Assembly: GCA_002729015.1 (NCBI GenBank)
Contig: PBVO01000112.1
Coordinates: 40,126 to 49,274 of the forward strand
DNA: 9,149 nucleotides
DNA from: Candidatus Poribacteria bacterium
GTDB taxonomy: Bacteria; Poribacteria; WGA-4E; UBA9662
Reading direction: 5' to 3'
The notes under the pieces are model-generated. The model ran no database searches and had not been told where the DNA came from. It was given only the letters and a program-made list of their open reading frames with translations. Shown here in pieces: positions 1 through 7,122 of this stretch (within the stretch, counting starts at the first letter, position 1; each line of letters starts with the position of its first letter). Made by a program: the position numbers and the translations under genes.

Positions 1-38
1 GACTAACTCTTTCTAGCAAATACGGTACTCAAAAATCG

Positions 39-1760
39 ATGTGTAGCAAAATAACACTGCAGCAGTTGGAATCTTTTCTATGGAGTAGTGCTGATATTAT
101 CCGGGGTAGAATGGATGCATCTGAATTTAAACATTACATCTTTGGTATGCTTTTCTTGAAACGATTATCAGATACTTTTGATGAGGAACGAGAGGTAATA
201 GTCCAGTCATTGGTCGATCAAGGTCTTGGTCAAAAAGAGGCAGAACAGAAATTAGTAGAACAAGATGAAGATATCTGGACCTTCTTTGTCCCAGAATCTG
301 CTCGATGGAATAACCTGAAAAACCTAAGCCAGGATATCGGTACTAACCTGAACATAGCAGCTAAAGAAATTGAGCAACAGAATCCGGTCATAAAAGGGGT
401 ATTAACTACTATTGACTTTGATATCAAGAATAAACTGACTGACAAAAATTTGAAGGATATGTTGACTCATTTTTGCCGTTATCGACTACGTAACACTGAC
501 TTTGAGACCCCAGATTTACTAGGTAGTGCTTATGAATACTTAATCAAAATGTTTGCTGATTCATCAGGTAAGAAAGGAGGAGAATTTTACACACCGAACG
601 AAGTAGTCAAACTGTTGGTAGCACTAATCAAACCAGAAAAAGGAATGAGTATCTATGATCCGACTGTGGGATCGGGTGGAATGTTAATCCAGTCTAAAAA
701 TTACCTGTTACAAAATGGAGCTGGTACTTTTGATATCAAACTATTTGGACAAGAAAATAATTTGGGTACTTGGACAATTTGTAGACTGAACATGTTCTTG
801 CATGGGTTTATGAGTGCTAATATCCAACATGGAGACACCCTCGGAGATCCCAAACACGTCGAGGGTAATATGTTAATGACCTTTGATCGAGTAATTGCTA
901 ATCCTCCTTTCAGTCTGAAAAAATGGGGTAAAGAGTTTGCAGATGATGATCCTTATGGTAGGTACTCATATGGTATACCTCCCAAGGATTTTGGGGATTT
1001 GGCCTTTGTACAACACATGATTACTTCTTTACGACCAGACGGTGTGATGGGGGTAGTCGTACCACACGGAGTACTATTTAGAGGTGGTAGTGAAAAAAAG
1101 ATCCGTCAAGGTATCTTGGAAGATGACTTACTCGAAACGGTAATTGGTCTTCCTGCCAACTTATTTTATGGAACTAGTATTCCTGCTGTCGTGCTAGTTA
1201 TCAACAAACAGAAACCAAAACACAGGAAATGGAAGGTCTTGTTTATTAACTCGGAACTGGAATATGAGGAAGGTAAAAACCAGAACAGGCTAAGGACCAA
1301 AGATATTGATAAGATAGTAGAAACCTTTGATCAGTATCAGGATATCAAACGGTATTCCAAGATCGTTGGTATAGAAGAGATCAGGGAAAACGACTATACA
1401 CTCAACATCAGACGATATGCCGACAATTCACCTCCCCCCGAAAAATTTGATGTGTATGCTATTCTTCATGGTGGTATACCAATTTCAGAAGTAGAAGATG
1501 AATACATCCAAGAAATCTTGCAGGGTATGGATGTATCTGTTGTATTTGAGTTAAAAGACGAGAATTATTACCAATTCAAATCCAAAATCAAAACCAAAGA
1601 ATCAATAAAGGATCATTTACAGACAAAAGAACAGAAAGTCATAGAACAGTTTGAAAGATGGTGGGATAAATATGGGGTACCCTTGCACCAGCTGGATGAG
1701 GAATTGCAAGAAGCGGAACGAGCGATGAATAATTATCTATCTGAGTTAGGTTATGAATGA
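39..1760 (+). CDS. hsdM: Type I restriction-modification system, DNA methyltransferase (M) subunit
   Basis: N6-adenine methyltransferase subunit of a type I R-M system. It uses S-adenosylmethionine and works in the cytoplasm with HsdS as an M2S1 enzyme. Visible: an HsdM N-terminal helical domain (about residues 4-150, beginning [13 protein letters not shown]), GGEFYTP at 180-186, the AdoMet-binding motif [10 protein letters not shown] at 207-216 (Val where many relatives have Cys), and the catalytic NPPF at 288-291 followed by the LKKWG and [13 protein letters not shown] blocks typical of the family. The C-terminal part (about 510-573) is charged and helical, as expected for contact with HsdS. 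At 573 residues it is slightly longer than the usual 500-530. The stop overlaps the hsdS start by 8 bp, so translation is probably coupled. The ATG at 39 fits where family members begin, but no Shine-Dalgarno is visible and the frame stays open to the left edge, so the true start may lie upstream. Confidence 0.95.
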   Translation: MCSKITLQQLESFLWSSADIIRGRMDASEFKHYIFGMLFLKRLSDTFDEEREVIVQSLVDQGLGQKEAEQKLVEQDEDIWTFFVPESARWNNLKNLSQDIGTNLNIAAKEIEQQNPVIKGVLTTIDFDIKNKLTDKNLKDMLTHFCRYRLRNTDFETPDLLGSAYEYLIKMFADSSGKKGGEFYTPNEVVKLLVALIKPEKGMSIYDPTVGSGGMLIQSKNYLLQNGAGTFDIKLFGQENNLGTWTICRLNMFLHGFMSANIQHGDTLGDPKHVEGNMLMTFDRVIANPPFSLKKWGKEFADDDPYGRYSYGIPPKDFGDLAFVQHMITSLRPDGVMGVVVPHGVLFRGGSEKKIRQGILEDDLLETVIGLPANLFYGTSIPAVVLVINKQKPKHRKWKVLFINSELEYEEGKNQNRLRTKDIDKIVETFDQYQDIKRYSKIVGIEEIRENDYTLNIRRYADNSPPPEKFDVYAILHGGIPISEVEDEYIQEILQGMDVSVVFELKDENYYQFKSKIKTKESIKDHLQTKEQKVIEQFERWWDKYGVPLHQLDEELQEAERAMNNYLSELGYE

Positions 1761-3042
1761 AATATCGGATAAAATTTTGTTCAAGAAAAGTTGTGTCGGA
1801 CAAGTTATTCAAGAGTGGAGCCTCATTCCATTGAAGGATTGCGTGCAAAAATTCCATCAGGGAATTAACACAGCTGCGGATAAAATCGAATATACTCAGA
1901 CAGGTGTAGCTATTCTGCAAACTAAGCATATTACAACTGGTAGTATTGATTTTGCGGAAGCACGTCGCTTAAGTAGGGGGGATTATATTCGTTATAAAGG
2001 AAAGTTCAATCCCCAGAAGGATGATATCTTATTCGCCAATATAGGAACAATTGGTAAAACCGCAATAGTCTTGACAGATTCTGAGTTCCTGATCGCTTGG
2101 AACATTTTTTTGATTTCAACCAATGAAAAAGTAATTTCAAGGTATCTTAAGTTTATCTTTGAATGTCTTGATGAGCAACGGTACTACAGATCTTTATCGA
2201 ATGGAAACGCAACTAAATTCGTAAATAAGGCTTCTTTAGAAAAAATTTGTATTCCATTACCTAATCTGAAAGAGCAACAAAAAATTGCAGATATTCTGAC
2301 TTCAGTTGATCGAGTAATCGAGAAAACTGAACGCCAAATCAGCAAACTACAAAAATTAAAAAAAGGTGTAGTAAAAGATTTGCTGACTAATGGGGTTGGG
2401 CATACTCAATTTAAGAATAGTCAAGTCGGTAGAATTCCTCGACGGTGGAGTGTGTTCCCATTAAAATCAGTGACTAAAATGATGATAAACGGGTTTGTCG
2501 GTACCGCGAGTCCTCATTATGTTTCGGAAGGTATTGCATATATTAGGTCGCTCAATATTCGTCCAAATCTTATAGATATGCGAAATCTGATTTATGTCTC
2601 GCAGGAATTTCATCGACGAAACGAACGTTCAATACTAAAAGCAGGTGATTTGTTAACAGTACAGTCGGGGCACACTGGAACGTCGTCCGTTGTCCCAAAA
2701 TCTTTAGAAAATGCAAACTGTCATTCAGTCATATTAAGTCGCTTTGATTCAGATCAGGTTCAATCTGAGTTTGTGTCTCAATATCTAAATTCAGATTTAG
2801 GCAAGATGAGGCTAAAACAGATTTTTGTTGGTTCTGTAATTCAACATATTAATACGAAAGACTTTAAAGATTTCTACATACCGATTCCACCGATATCAGA
2901 ACAACAAAAAATAAATGATATTTTAACCTCCATAGAAAATAACATAAAGCAAAAACAACAGAAACTAAGACAGGCCAAAAACCTGAAGAAGTCCTTAATG
3001 CAGGAATTATTAACGGGTCGGGTACGGGTGGAAGTGAGTTAA
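1753..3042 (+). CDS. hsdS: Type I restriction-modification system, specificity (S) subunit
   Basis: DNA-recognition subunit that sets the bipartite target sequence for the HsdM methyltransferase and, when present, HsdR. It has the standard two-half layout: first target recognition domain (about residues 20-165), central conserved helix (about 167-215), second recognition domain (about 230-375) and distal conserved helix (about 376-427). The halves are an internal repeat. [11 protein letters not shown] at 174-184 matches [11 protein letters not shown] at 383-393, and FK.S.VG....WS..PLK at 10-28 recurs at 220-238, a period of 209-210 residues. The recognition domains differ from each other, predicting an asymmetric split target. 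At 429 residues it is full length for the family. The start ATG lies inside the end of hsdM (ATGAATGA), with only a weak SD-like tagg just upstream. The target sequence cannot be read from the protein alone. Confidence 0.94.
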   Translation: MNEISDKILFKKSCVGQVIQEWSLIPLKDCVQKFHQGINTAADKIEYTQTGVAILQTKHITTGSIDFAEARRLSRGDYIRYKGKFNPQKDDILFANIGTIGKTAIVLTDSEFLIAWNIFLISTNEKVISRYLKFIFECLDEQRYYRSLSNGNATKFVNKASLEKICIPLPNLKEQQKIADILTSVDRVIEKTERQISKLQKLKKGVVKDLLTNGVGHTQFKNSQVGRIPRRWSVFPLKSVTKMMINGFVGTASPHYVSEGIAYIRSLNIRPNLIDMRNLIYVSQEFHRRNERSILKAGDLLTVQSGHTGTSSVVPKSLENANCHSVILSRFDSDQVQSEFVSQYLNSDLGKMRLKQIFVGSVIQHINTKDFKDFYIPIPPISEQQKINDILTSIENNIKQKQQKLRQAKNLKKSLMQELLTGRVRVEVS

Positions 3043-3072
3043 GATGGATCAAAGCGTACATCATTCTCAACG

Positions 3073-3089
3073 CTAAAAATAGTTTTTAG
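3073..3089 (+). terminator. Weak AT-rich hairpin after hsdS
   Basis: CTAAAAA and TTTTTAG form a perfect 7-bp inverted repeat around a 3-base loop (TAG), 31 bases after the hsdS stop. The stem contains only one G:C pair and no separate T-run follows, so as an intrinsic terminator it would be weak. Its position at the end of the operon is the main argument for it. Confidence 0.25.
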
Positions 3090-3118
3090 TAGGTCAGATA
3101 CCATCCGTTAGCTAATCA

Positions 3119-3205
3119 GGCGCGCTTGAAGAAGGTGTCAGAGATGGCGAGCAGGAACCAGCCGGGCCGTACAACGGGGTGAACAGTGGCACCAGTTGGG
3201 GCATG
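3119..3205. other. G+C-rich patch with a short minus-strand reading frame
   Basis: By my count 54 of the 86 bases from 3120 to 3205 are G or C (about 63%), in surroundings well below 40%. On the minus strand a frame is open from 3265 to the stop at 3116-3118. A possible GTG start lies at 3223-3221, and the frame ends in VVRPGWFLLAISDTFFKRA. It has protein-like composition, but I do not recognise it. It may be the tail of a decayed gene that continues, in another frame, into the minus-strand fragment at 3226-3546. Alternatively it is a small acquired segment. Confidence 0.3.
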
Positions 3206-3225
3206 ATCTAATATAATACACACTC

Positions 3226-3546
3226 CTAAAGCAACTGAAGGGCTTGAATGGAGTTGACATGAGGGCTAAATTGGCAAACCTGAGAGACGAAAGTATCAAT
3301 ACCGAGGGGATGATCCTGTCGCATGATTTGATAAAGATCAGCGTTGGAAGGAAAGGGGTTACCCAGTTTTTGGTGTTGATCCTGCCGGAGTTGAAGGGTT
3401 ATTAGTTTAAGCTGTTGGTAATCCTGATCTGAATGAATAGAATCAGTCTGAGAGGAGAAGAAGGCTAGTTGTTGATCTGAGTTATTGTAATAAGAAGAAG
3501 TTTCTTTTAGTTTGTTTCTATTACGACCAGTCTGAGTATTTTCTTG
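3226..3546 (-). pseudogene. Minus-strand coding remnant lacking a start, unknown family
   Basis: An open frame of 106 codons ending in TAG at 3228-3226 and bounded upstream by an in-frame TAG at 3549-3547. No ATG, GTG or TTG lies near its beginning; the only Met is in the last third, inside LYQIMRQDHPLGIDTF. The product would be glutamine-rich (LITLQLRQDQHQKLG, then NPFPSNADLY and FSPHVNSIQALQLL). Its composition looks like real coding sequence rather than chance. A lost 5' end, plus a second short minus-strand frame directly downstream, suggest a truncated and possibly frameshifted gene. A transposase tail is one possibility, but no catalytic motif remains to show it, so I give no function. 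Confidence 0.4.
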
Positions 3547-3632
3547 CTAGTGAAATAGTAGTACAAATGAAATGAATTAATACTGACCTTGTATCAGTTA
3601 GTCAATCAACTTGGTCCCTCCAAAGTATCTCC

Positions 3633-3665
3633 TCAAACCTACAAAGGGTAATTGTAAAGGTTTGA
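3633..3665. other. 12-bp imperfect hairpin
   Basis: TCAAACC (3633-3639) plus TACAA (3640-3644) pair with TTGTA (3652-3656) plus GGTTTGA (3659-3665). A two-base AA bulge lies on the right arm and the loop is 7 bases. This is the strongest stem in the gene-poor stretch. It lacks a clear T-run on either side, so it is not a convincing intrinsic terminator. It may be a leftover of a mobile element end or of a lost transcription unit. Confidence 0.35.
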
Positions 3666-4027
3666 AATTTCTTTCATCCGCCATTTCGACAAAGCTGATT
3701 TCAGAGAGTCAAAACAATTTTATTACCTTTCTACGTTTAAACATTTATGTCTGTACGGGTAAAATACCAAGAAGATAAGAAAGGAATTCGGATTAGTAGA
3801 TACCAACTTATGTTTAATCTACCCAAGTGTATCCGCAGAATTTTGTGAACTAGTATGTGGGCTAAGGACTTAAATTAGAGAAAAGATAAGTTAAAATAGT
3901 CTGGTTGAACTAATTTAGTTTGAGGGGCCAAAATTCATCACGTAGACTTGACAAGATTTCATGATAAAGCAAAAACAGAATGTCAATTAAAAGTAAGTGT
4001 ACAAAGCAAAAAGAGAAAGAAAAAAAC

Positions 4028-4054
4028 ATGAAAACATGAAGCCGTGTTTTTCAT
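4028..4054. terminator. Hairpin with T-rich right arm, possible terminator
   Basis: ATGAAAACAT (4028-4037) pairs with GTGTTTT-T-CAT (4044-4054) around the loop GAAGCC, with one bulged T and one T:G pair. An A-run precedes it and T-rich sequence follows, so it could end transcription entering from either side. It lies 165-190 bases upstream of the CotH-family gene and would insulate that gene from upstream transcription. Confidence 0.3.
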
Positions 4055-4082
4055 TCTAATCAACAAAGATCTATTAATGGGG

Positions 4083-4126
4083 ACTATAGAAAAATTGGAC
4101 AACCACCAATATTAATAAACTATAGT
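4083..4126. repeat. Nested inverted repeats upstream of the CotH-family gene
   Basis: An outer perfect 7-bp pair, ACTATAG (4083-4089) and CTATAGT (4120-4126), encloses an inner pair, ATTGG (4094-4098) and CCAAT (4106-4110), with a 7-base inner loop. The right outer arm runs into AT-rich sequence (tatagtatattg) that could contain a -10 element. This may be an operator or a structured leader. Short AT-rich dyads also arise by chance. Confidence 0.25.
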
Positions 4127-4165
4127 ATATTGTATTTATAATAAATTTTTTGTCTGTAAGGTTGA

Positions 4166-4185
4166 CTATCATTAAATAATGATAG
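4166..4185. promoter_or_regulatory. Perfect 20-base dyad over a candidate promoter, possible operator
   Basis: CTATCATT (4166-4173), AAAT loop, AATGATAG (4178-4185): a perfect 8-bp inverted repeat 33 bases before the GTG start of the CotH-family gene. A plausible sigma70-type promoter overlaps it: TTGTCT at 4150-4155, 17-base spacer, TAAATA at 4173-4178. If that promoter is real, the dyad covers its -10 region, the usual place for a repressor site. If transcription instead starts further upstream, the dyad would be a small hairpin in the mRNA leader. Confidence 0.35.
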
Positions 4186-4218
4186 GCAGAATTTAGCCTG
4201 AAACAGGAGAAAACTAAA

Positions 4219-6321
4219 GTGAAAAAGTTAAGTTTTTTACTGATCATTATCTTGATTTTTCAAATTTGTTTATTACGGTTAGAGTCCGAAGATGGTCTAT
4301 CTCCGATCAATTTAACAGGTTTTGAAGAAGACTATCACCGAGTCAATGAAGCCATTCATTATGCACATATGTTAGCTGATCTGGGGGCAGGCTACGAAGC
4401 AGCCCGCGTTCTGGCATCCATTGCTTCACGGGCTGCAAACACCGATTTTGGAAATCATGCTCACCAAATATTGAATGAATGGGATATTACTATTGAACAG
4501 ATTCAACAGGGGAACATTCAAGACATTAACAAAAAAATCGCCGAGGCAAGGCGAAAGACTAACCAAAGTCGTTCCAATGTGGCACATGTTAGAAACCTGA
4601 TTGAATTAGGATTGTATGCTGAGGCTTCTACCCTATTAAGACAAGAATCGGCAAAAAACAACGAGACTACCATGAAAGAAAAATGGGGCGAAATCCTCGA
4701 TGGCTTCCATTTTTCGCTCGACTTACTCTACCACCAAGGTAATGGTGCCAACGACAAATTGTTGAAAGCATTACAAGCTGGTCATGAAATGAATCAACTG
4801 AAATTTCAATCTCGACTTTTACGGTCCATAGACCGAGAATCTAGTGAGATGGCGGAAATGCTATTTCGGCACTCAGCACTATATACGGATGAAGATCGAC
4901 ATTCAGATCACCACCGTCGTCCATTCGAAATATGGGTAGAAAAACATGATGAATGGGAAGAAAATAGAAATGAATTCGACGTCGAACAACTGATACCACG
5001 AATATTGGATCATGCAGGTGAAATTGCCCACGACAACAGTATTTCAGCTCATATTTTAGCCAATCTCGTAATCAAATCTGCTTCTGATTCTAAATTGATC
5101 AAGAAAGCACATGATTTGATCAATGATTTATCTATTCCGAGCACCAACAAACTGGAGTCTAGAAGCATTTTGAAAAATGGAAACGGTGAGAACCTGTTTG
5201 GTTTAGAAAAAGTTCATAGTTACCATCTAGAACTTTCCAATGAAGCAATCCAGCAACTACATGAAGATCCAAAGCATTACGTTCGTGCAACATTTCGTGA
5301 AGGTGATGATATTTACGAAGACGTCGGAGTCAGGTTGAAAGGTGGTCATGGAAGTTTTCGAATGTTAGATGGGAACTCGAAGGCTGCTTTTACCATCAAA
5401 TTCAATCATTTCGTTCAAGGTCAACGGTTCCATGGACTTCGTCGAATTATTCTGAACAACGCTGTTCAGGATCCAACATATATGTCTGAATATATTGGTT
5501 ATAGTCTCTTTCGTCGCGCAGGTGTTCCGGCTCCACGTATCGGGTATGCGATGCTGGCCATCAATCAAGAGCCATATGGAATGTATGTTCAGGTTGAAGC
5601 TGTCAGTAAAGATTTCCTGAAACGATGGTATACAAAGACGGAAGGCAACCTTTACGAAGGGCCAATGGACGTTACCGAGTGGAGAGAGATGGATTTGGAC
5701 AGCAACCAGGGAAGAGAAAACCGCCGAGATCTACGACGTTTGGCGAAATCCATAGAACAAGCCGATGAAAATAATCCGTGGGAATCACTCAAAGGTTTGG
5801 TTGATCAAGGTAACTTCTCTCGTTTCATTGCACTTGAACAATTAGTTAACCATTGGGATGGTTATACTCAGACTAATAACTACAGGATGTATCACAATCC
5901 AGAGACAAAGAAATTCGAGTTCTTTCCACATGGTGCTGATCAGCTCTTCCAGGATTTAAGAGGAGATATTTTCCGTGATCAAGGAGGTATCCTGAGTCGT
6001 GCCCTGATAGAAACAAGTTCGGGCAGAGAAATTTACCATCAAGTGATGCAACAACTATTAGATCAGGTCTGGGACGAATCCAAGATAAAATCACAAATTG
6101 CTGAAATTTATCGGCTGATTCACCCATATCTTGTAAAAGAATTGGGGAAAAAATACCAACATCGTCGTGTAGAAGATTTTGAGCAATCTACTAGACGTTT
6201 GCTCCAATTTATAGATGCTCGTCGTTTCGCTGTACTCAGTCAACTACAGGATGCTGAGCAAAAACCCTCATGGCGTGAACATCGTAGGACTGGATTTCGT
6301 TCTTATTTAATCCACTACTAG
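4219..6321 (+). CDS. Exported CotH-family protein kinase with N-terminal helical domain
   Basis: CotH-family proteins are atypical secreted protein kinases; Bacillus CotH phosphorylates spore-coat proteins. Here the CotH domain spans about residues 330-680. Key blocks are VRLKGGHGSFR (371-381), LNN..QDP (412-419), RRAGVPAPR (432-440), YGMYVQVE (453-460), NHWDGYTQTNNY (544-555) and PHGADQLF (570-577). The Asp residues at 547 and 574 and the Asn pair 553-554 match family-conserved active-site positions. Residues 1-20 form a basic then hydrophobic signal or anchor segment; the IFQIC stretch is not a good lipobox. Residues 35-310 are helical, with two similar helix-pair segments (LADLGAGYEAARVLASIA at 52-69 and LIELGLYAEASTLLRQES at 127-144), possibly TPR-like. 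The GTG start at 4219 is supported by CAGGAGA at 4204-4210. It appears to be a single-gene unit. The substrate is unknown; a cell-surface or matrix protein is inferred. Confidence 0.88.
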   Translation: MKKLSFLLIIILIFQICLLRLESEDGLSPINLTGFEEDYHRVNEAIHYAHMLADLGAGYEAARVLASIASRAANTDFGNHAHQILNEWDITIEQIQQGNIQDINKKIAEARRKTNQSRSNVAHVRNLIELGLYAEASTLLRQESAKNNETTMKEKWGEILDGFHFSLDLLYHQGNGANDKLLKALQAGHEMNQLKFQSRLLRSIDRESSEMAEMLFRHSALYTDEDRHSDHHRRPFEIWVEKHDEWEENRNEFDVEQLIPRILDHAGEIAHDNSISAHILANLVIKSASDSKLIKKAHDLINDLSIPSTNKLESRSILKNGNGENLFGLEKVHSYHLELSNEAIQQLHEDPKHYVRATFREGDDIYEDVGVRLKGGHGSFRMLDGNSKAAFTIKFNHFVQGQRFHGLRRIILNNAVQDPTYMSEYIGYSLFRRAGVPAPRIGYAMLAINQEPYGMYVQVEAVSKDFLKRWYTKTEGNLYEGPMDVTEWREMDLDSNQGRENRRDLRRLAKSIEQADENNPWESLKGLVDQGNFSRFIALEQLVNHWDGYTQTNNYRMYHNPETKKFEFFPHGADQLFQDLRGDIFRDQGGILSRALIETSSGREIYHQVMQQLLDQVWDESKIKSQIAEIYRLIHPYLVKELGKKYQHRRVEDFEQSTRRLLQFIDARRFAVLSQLQDAEQKPSWREHRRTGFRSYLIHY

Positions 6322-6506
6322 AAACTTATTCTAACTAATGAGATACCTTATTAATTTTGAATAATTAAACAGTAGAAATCTTGGACTTCCGATTTGACGA
6401 CATGAAAATAAATTAACTATGAGAGATTTAGTAGCCATCGGTCTTACTATTTGGTTATCCGACTTAGTTCAAATTTCGGAAAACCTGAGTAGTTATAAGT
6501 GAAGTA

Positions 6507-6530
6507 ATTTTGTGGCAATACCATCAAAAT
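6507..6530. other. Bulged hairpin upstream of the small membrane protein gene
   Basis: ATTTTGTGG (6507-6515) pairs with CCA-T-CAAAAT (6521-6530) around a 5-base loop, with one bulged T. It is flanked by a more distant perfect 8-bp pair, ATAAGTGA (6495-6502) and TCACTTAT (6553-6560). No T-run follows. It could end the preceding kinase transcript weakly or be part of the leader of the next gene. Confidence 0.25.
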
Positions 6531-6602
6531 CCTCATATGTGTCAGTATCAAATCACTTATCTTCTACCCGTCCGCAGGATGGATTGATAGCGTAAATTTA
6601 AT

Positions 6603-6827
6603 ATGAAGAAGTATCTATTGTACCTGCTTGGTTTTGCTGTTTTGGCGTTGTTTATACTCTGGATAGTTTGGAAAATTCTGGTTGGAATTGTATTTCCCTT
6701 GATCGCTTTTGTGGTTGGAGGTGTTATTCAAGTAGTTTTTGGTGTAGTAGTTTTATTGGCTATATTGTGGGGGCTTTTAAAAATTCTTGGCTATTTACGT
6801 TCTTTAGGTATTTTTCCTAAAAGCTAG
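6603..6827 (+). CDS. Small integral membrane protein, unknown function
   Basis: A 74-residue protein that is almost entirely hydrophobic after MKKY. The first membrane segment is at about residues 4-23 (LLYLLGFAVLALFILWIVW). Lys24 follows, then a long apolar stretch at 26-58 that could be one or two further segments with a Gly-Gly turn at 39-40. It ends in a short basic tail (LRSLGIFPKS). Hydrophobic patterning of this quality in one frame argues for a real gene. The start is bounded by an in-frame TAG at 6588-6590. No Shine-Dalgarno is seen at normal spacing; AGGATGG at 6576-6582 is about 20 bases away. I do not recognise a family. Its neighbours are unrelated and give no hint of its role. 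Confidence 0.6.
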   Translation: MKKYLLYLLGFAVLALFILWIVWKILVGIVFPLIAFVVGGVIQVVFGVVVLLAILWGLLKILGYLRSLGIFPKS

Positions 6828-6851
6828 ATGATACAAATTGAATGCGAGGCG

Positions 6852-6875
6852 AGGACTCCTAAAGTTCCTTTTGGT
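6852..6875 (+). terminator. Weak terminator-like hairpin after the small membrane protein
   Basis: AGGACT (6852-6857) can pair with AG-T-TCCT (6863-6869) with one bulge around CCTAA, followed by a short T-run (cctttt). It lies 25 bases after the stop codon. The stem is short and imperfect, so this is a tentative call. Confidence 0.25.
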
Positions 6876-6909
6876 CTGAGTTATATAACTTGGATTAGAA
6901 GGAAAAGAA

Positions 6910-6975
6910 ATGTCTAACTTCTCTTTATCAGTATTTGATGAGAAATCTGCCAAGAATACAATATTTTACTGCTAA
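6910..6975 (+). CDS. Possible 21-residue leader ORF with a ribosome binding site
   Basis: A short frame beginning MSNFSLSVF and ending in NTIFYC, preceded by a purine-rich AAGGAAAAG (6899-6907) close to the ATG. It ends well before the serine hydrolase gene. Its only support is the SD-like sequence. It may be a leader peptide, the start of a decayed gene, or chance. Confidence 0.15.
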   Translation: MSNFSLSVFDEKSAKNTIFYC

Positions 6976-7122
6976 TGGAATGATTTGATATTGGTAGATG
7001 GAGAAATTGGAGTGAGAAATTTTATTTCACAGTTTTTTGCCCTTACTAGAAACATAAATAGCACGTTTATTGAATCAAGTCTTGATTGCAAAAATTTCAT
7101 CTTCATATGTGGTTTAGTAGTG

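Larger units (their letters stand above)
3043..4218. other. Long gene-poor stretch between hsdS and the CotH-family gene
   Basis: About 1.18 kb with no intact gene on either strand. From left to right it holds a weak AT hairpin just after hsdS, an 86-base G+C-rich patch, a minus-strand open frame without a start codon, a 12-bp hairpin at 3633-3665, a 33-codon plus-strand ORF at 3747-3848, and a run of inverted repeats at 4028-4185 leading into the next gene. The missing hsdR is not here. The mixture of base compositions and the startless frame suggest decayed, possibly acquired, sequence. No complete insertion sequence with terminal inverted repeats was found. Confidence 0.7.

Noticed and set aside
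230..445. 71-codon minus-strand frame inside hsdM
   Set aside because: It lies antisense to strongly conserved HsdM coding sequence, and its product has no recognisable features.
1639..1929. 96-codon minus-strand frame across the hsdM/hsdS junction
   Set aside because: It is antisense to both certain genes and has no supporting motif or ribosome binding site.
2864..3070. 68-codon minus-strand frame at the end of hsdS
   Set aside because: It is mostly antisense to the conserved distal HsdS helix; its hydrophobicity is a by-product of the opposite strand.
3043..4218. Complete insertion sequence or CRISPR array in the gene-poor stretch
   Set aside because: No paired terminal inverted repeats with target duplications, no intact transposase and no regularly spaced repeats could be found by eye.
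4231..4275. Lipoprotein signal (IFQIC) in the CotH-family protein
   Set aside because: The residue before Cys17 is Ile and Phe is at -3, so it does not fit a lipobox; an ordinary signal or anchor is more likely.
5365..5568. 67-codon minus-strand frame in the CotH-family gene
   Set aside because: It is antisense to the most conserved kinase blocks and is a shadow frame.
5873..6127. 84-codon minus-strand frame in the CotH-family gene
   Set aside because: It is antisense to the PHGADQ active-site region, with no independent support.
6985..7122. TTG 6985 as the start of the serine hydrolase
   Set aside because: TTG is a rare start, and the codons before 7123 do not resemble the family N-terminus. 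GTG 7012 has better ribosome-binding support if an upstream start is used at all.
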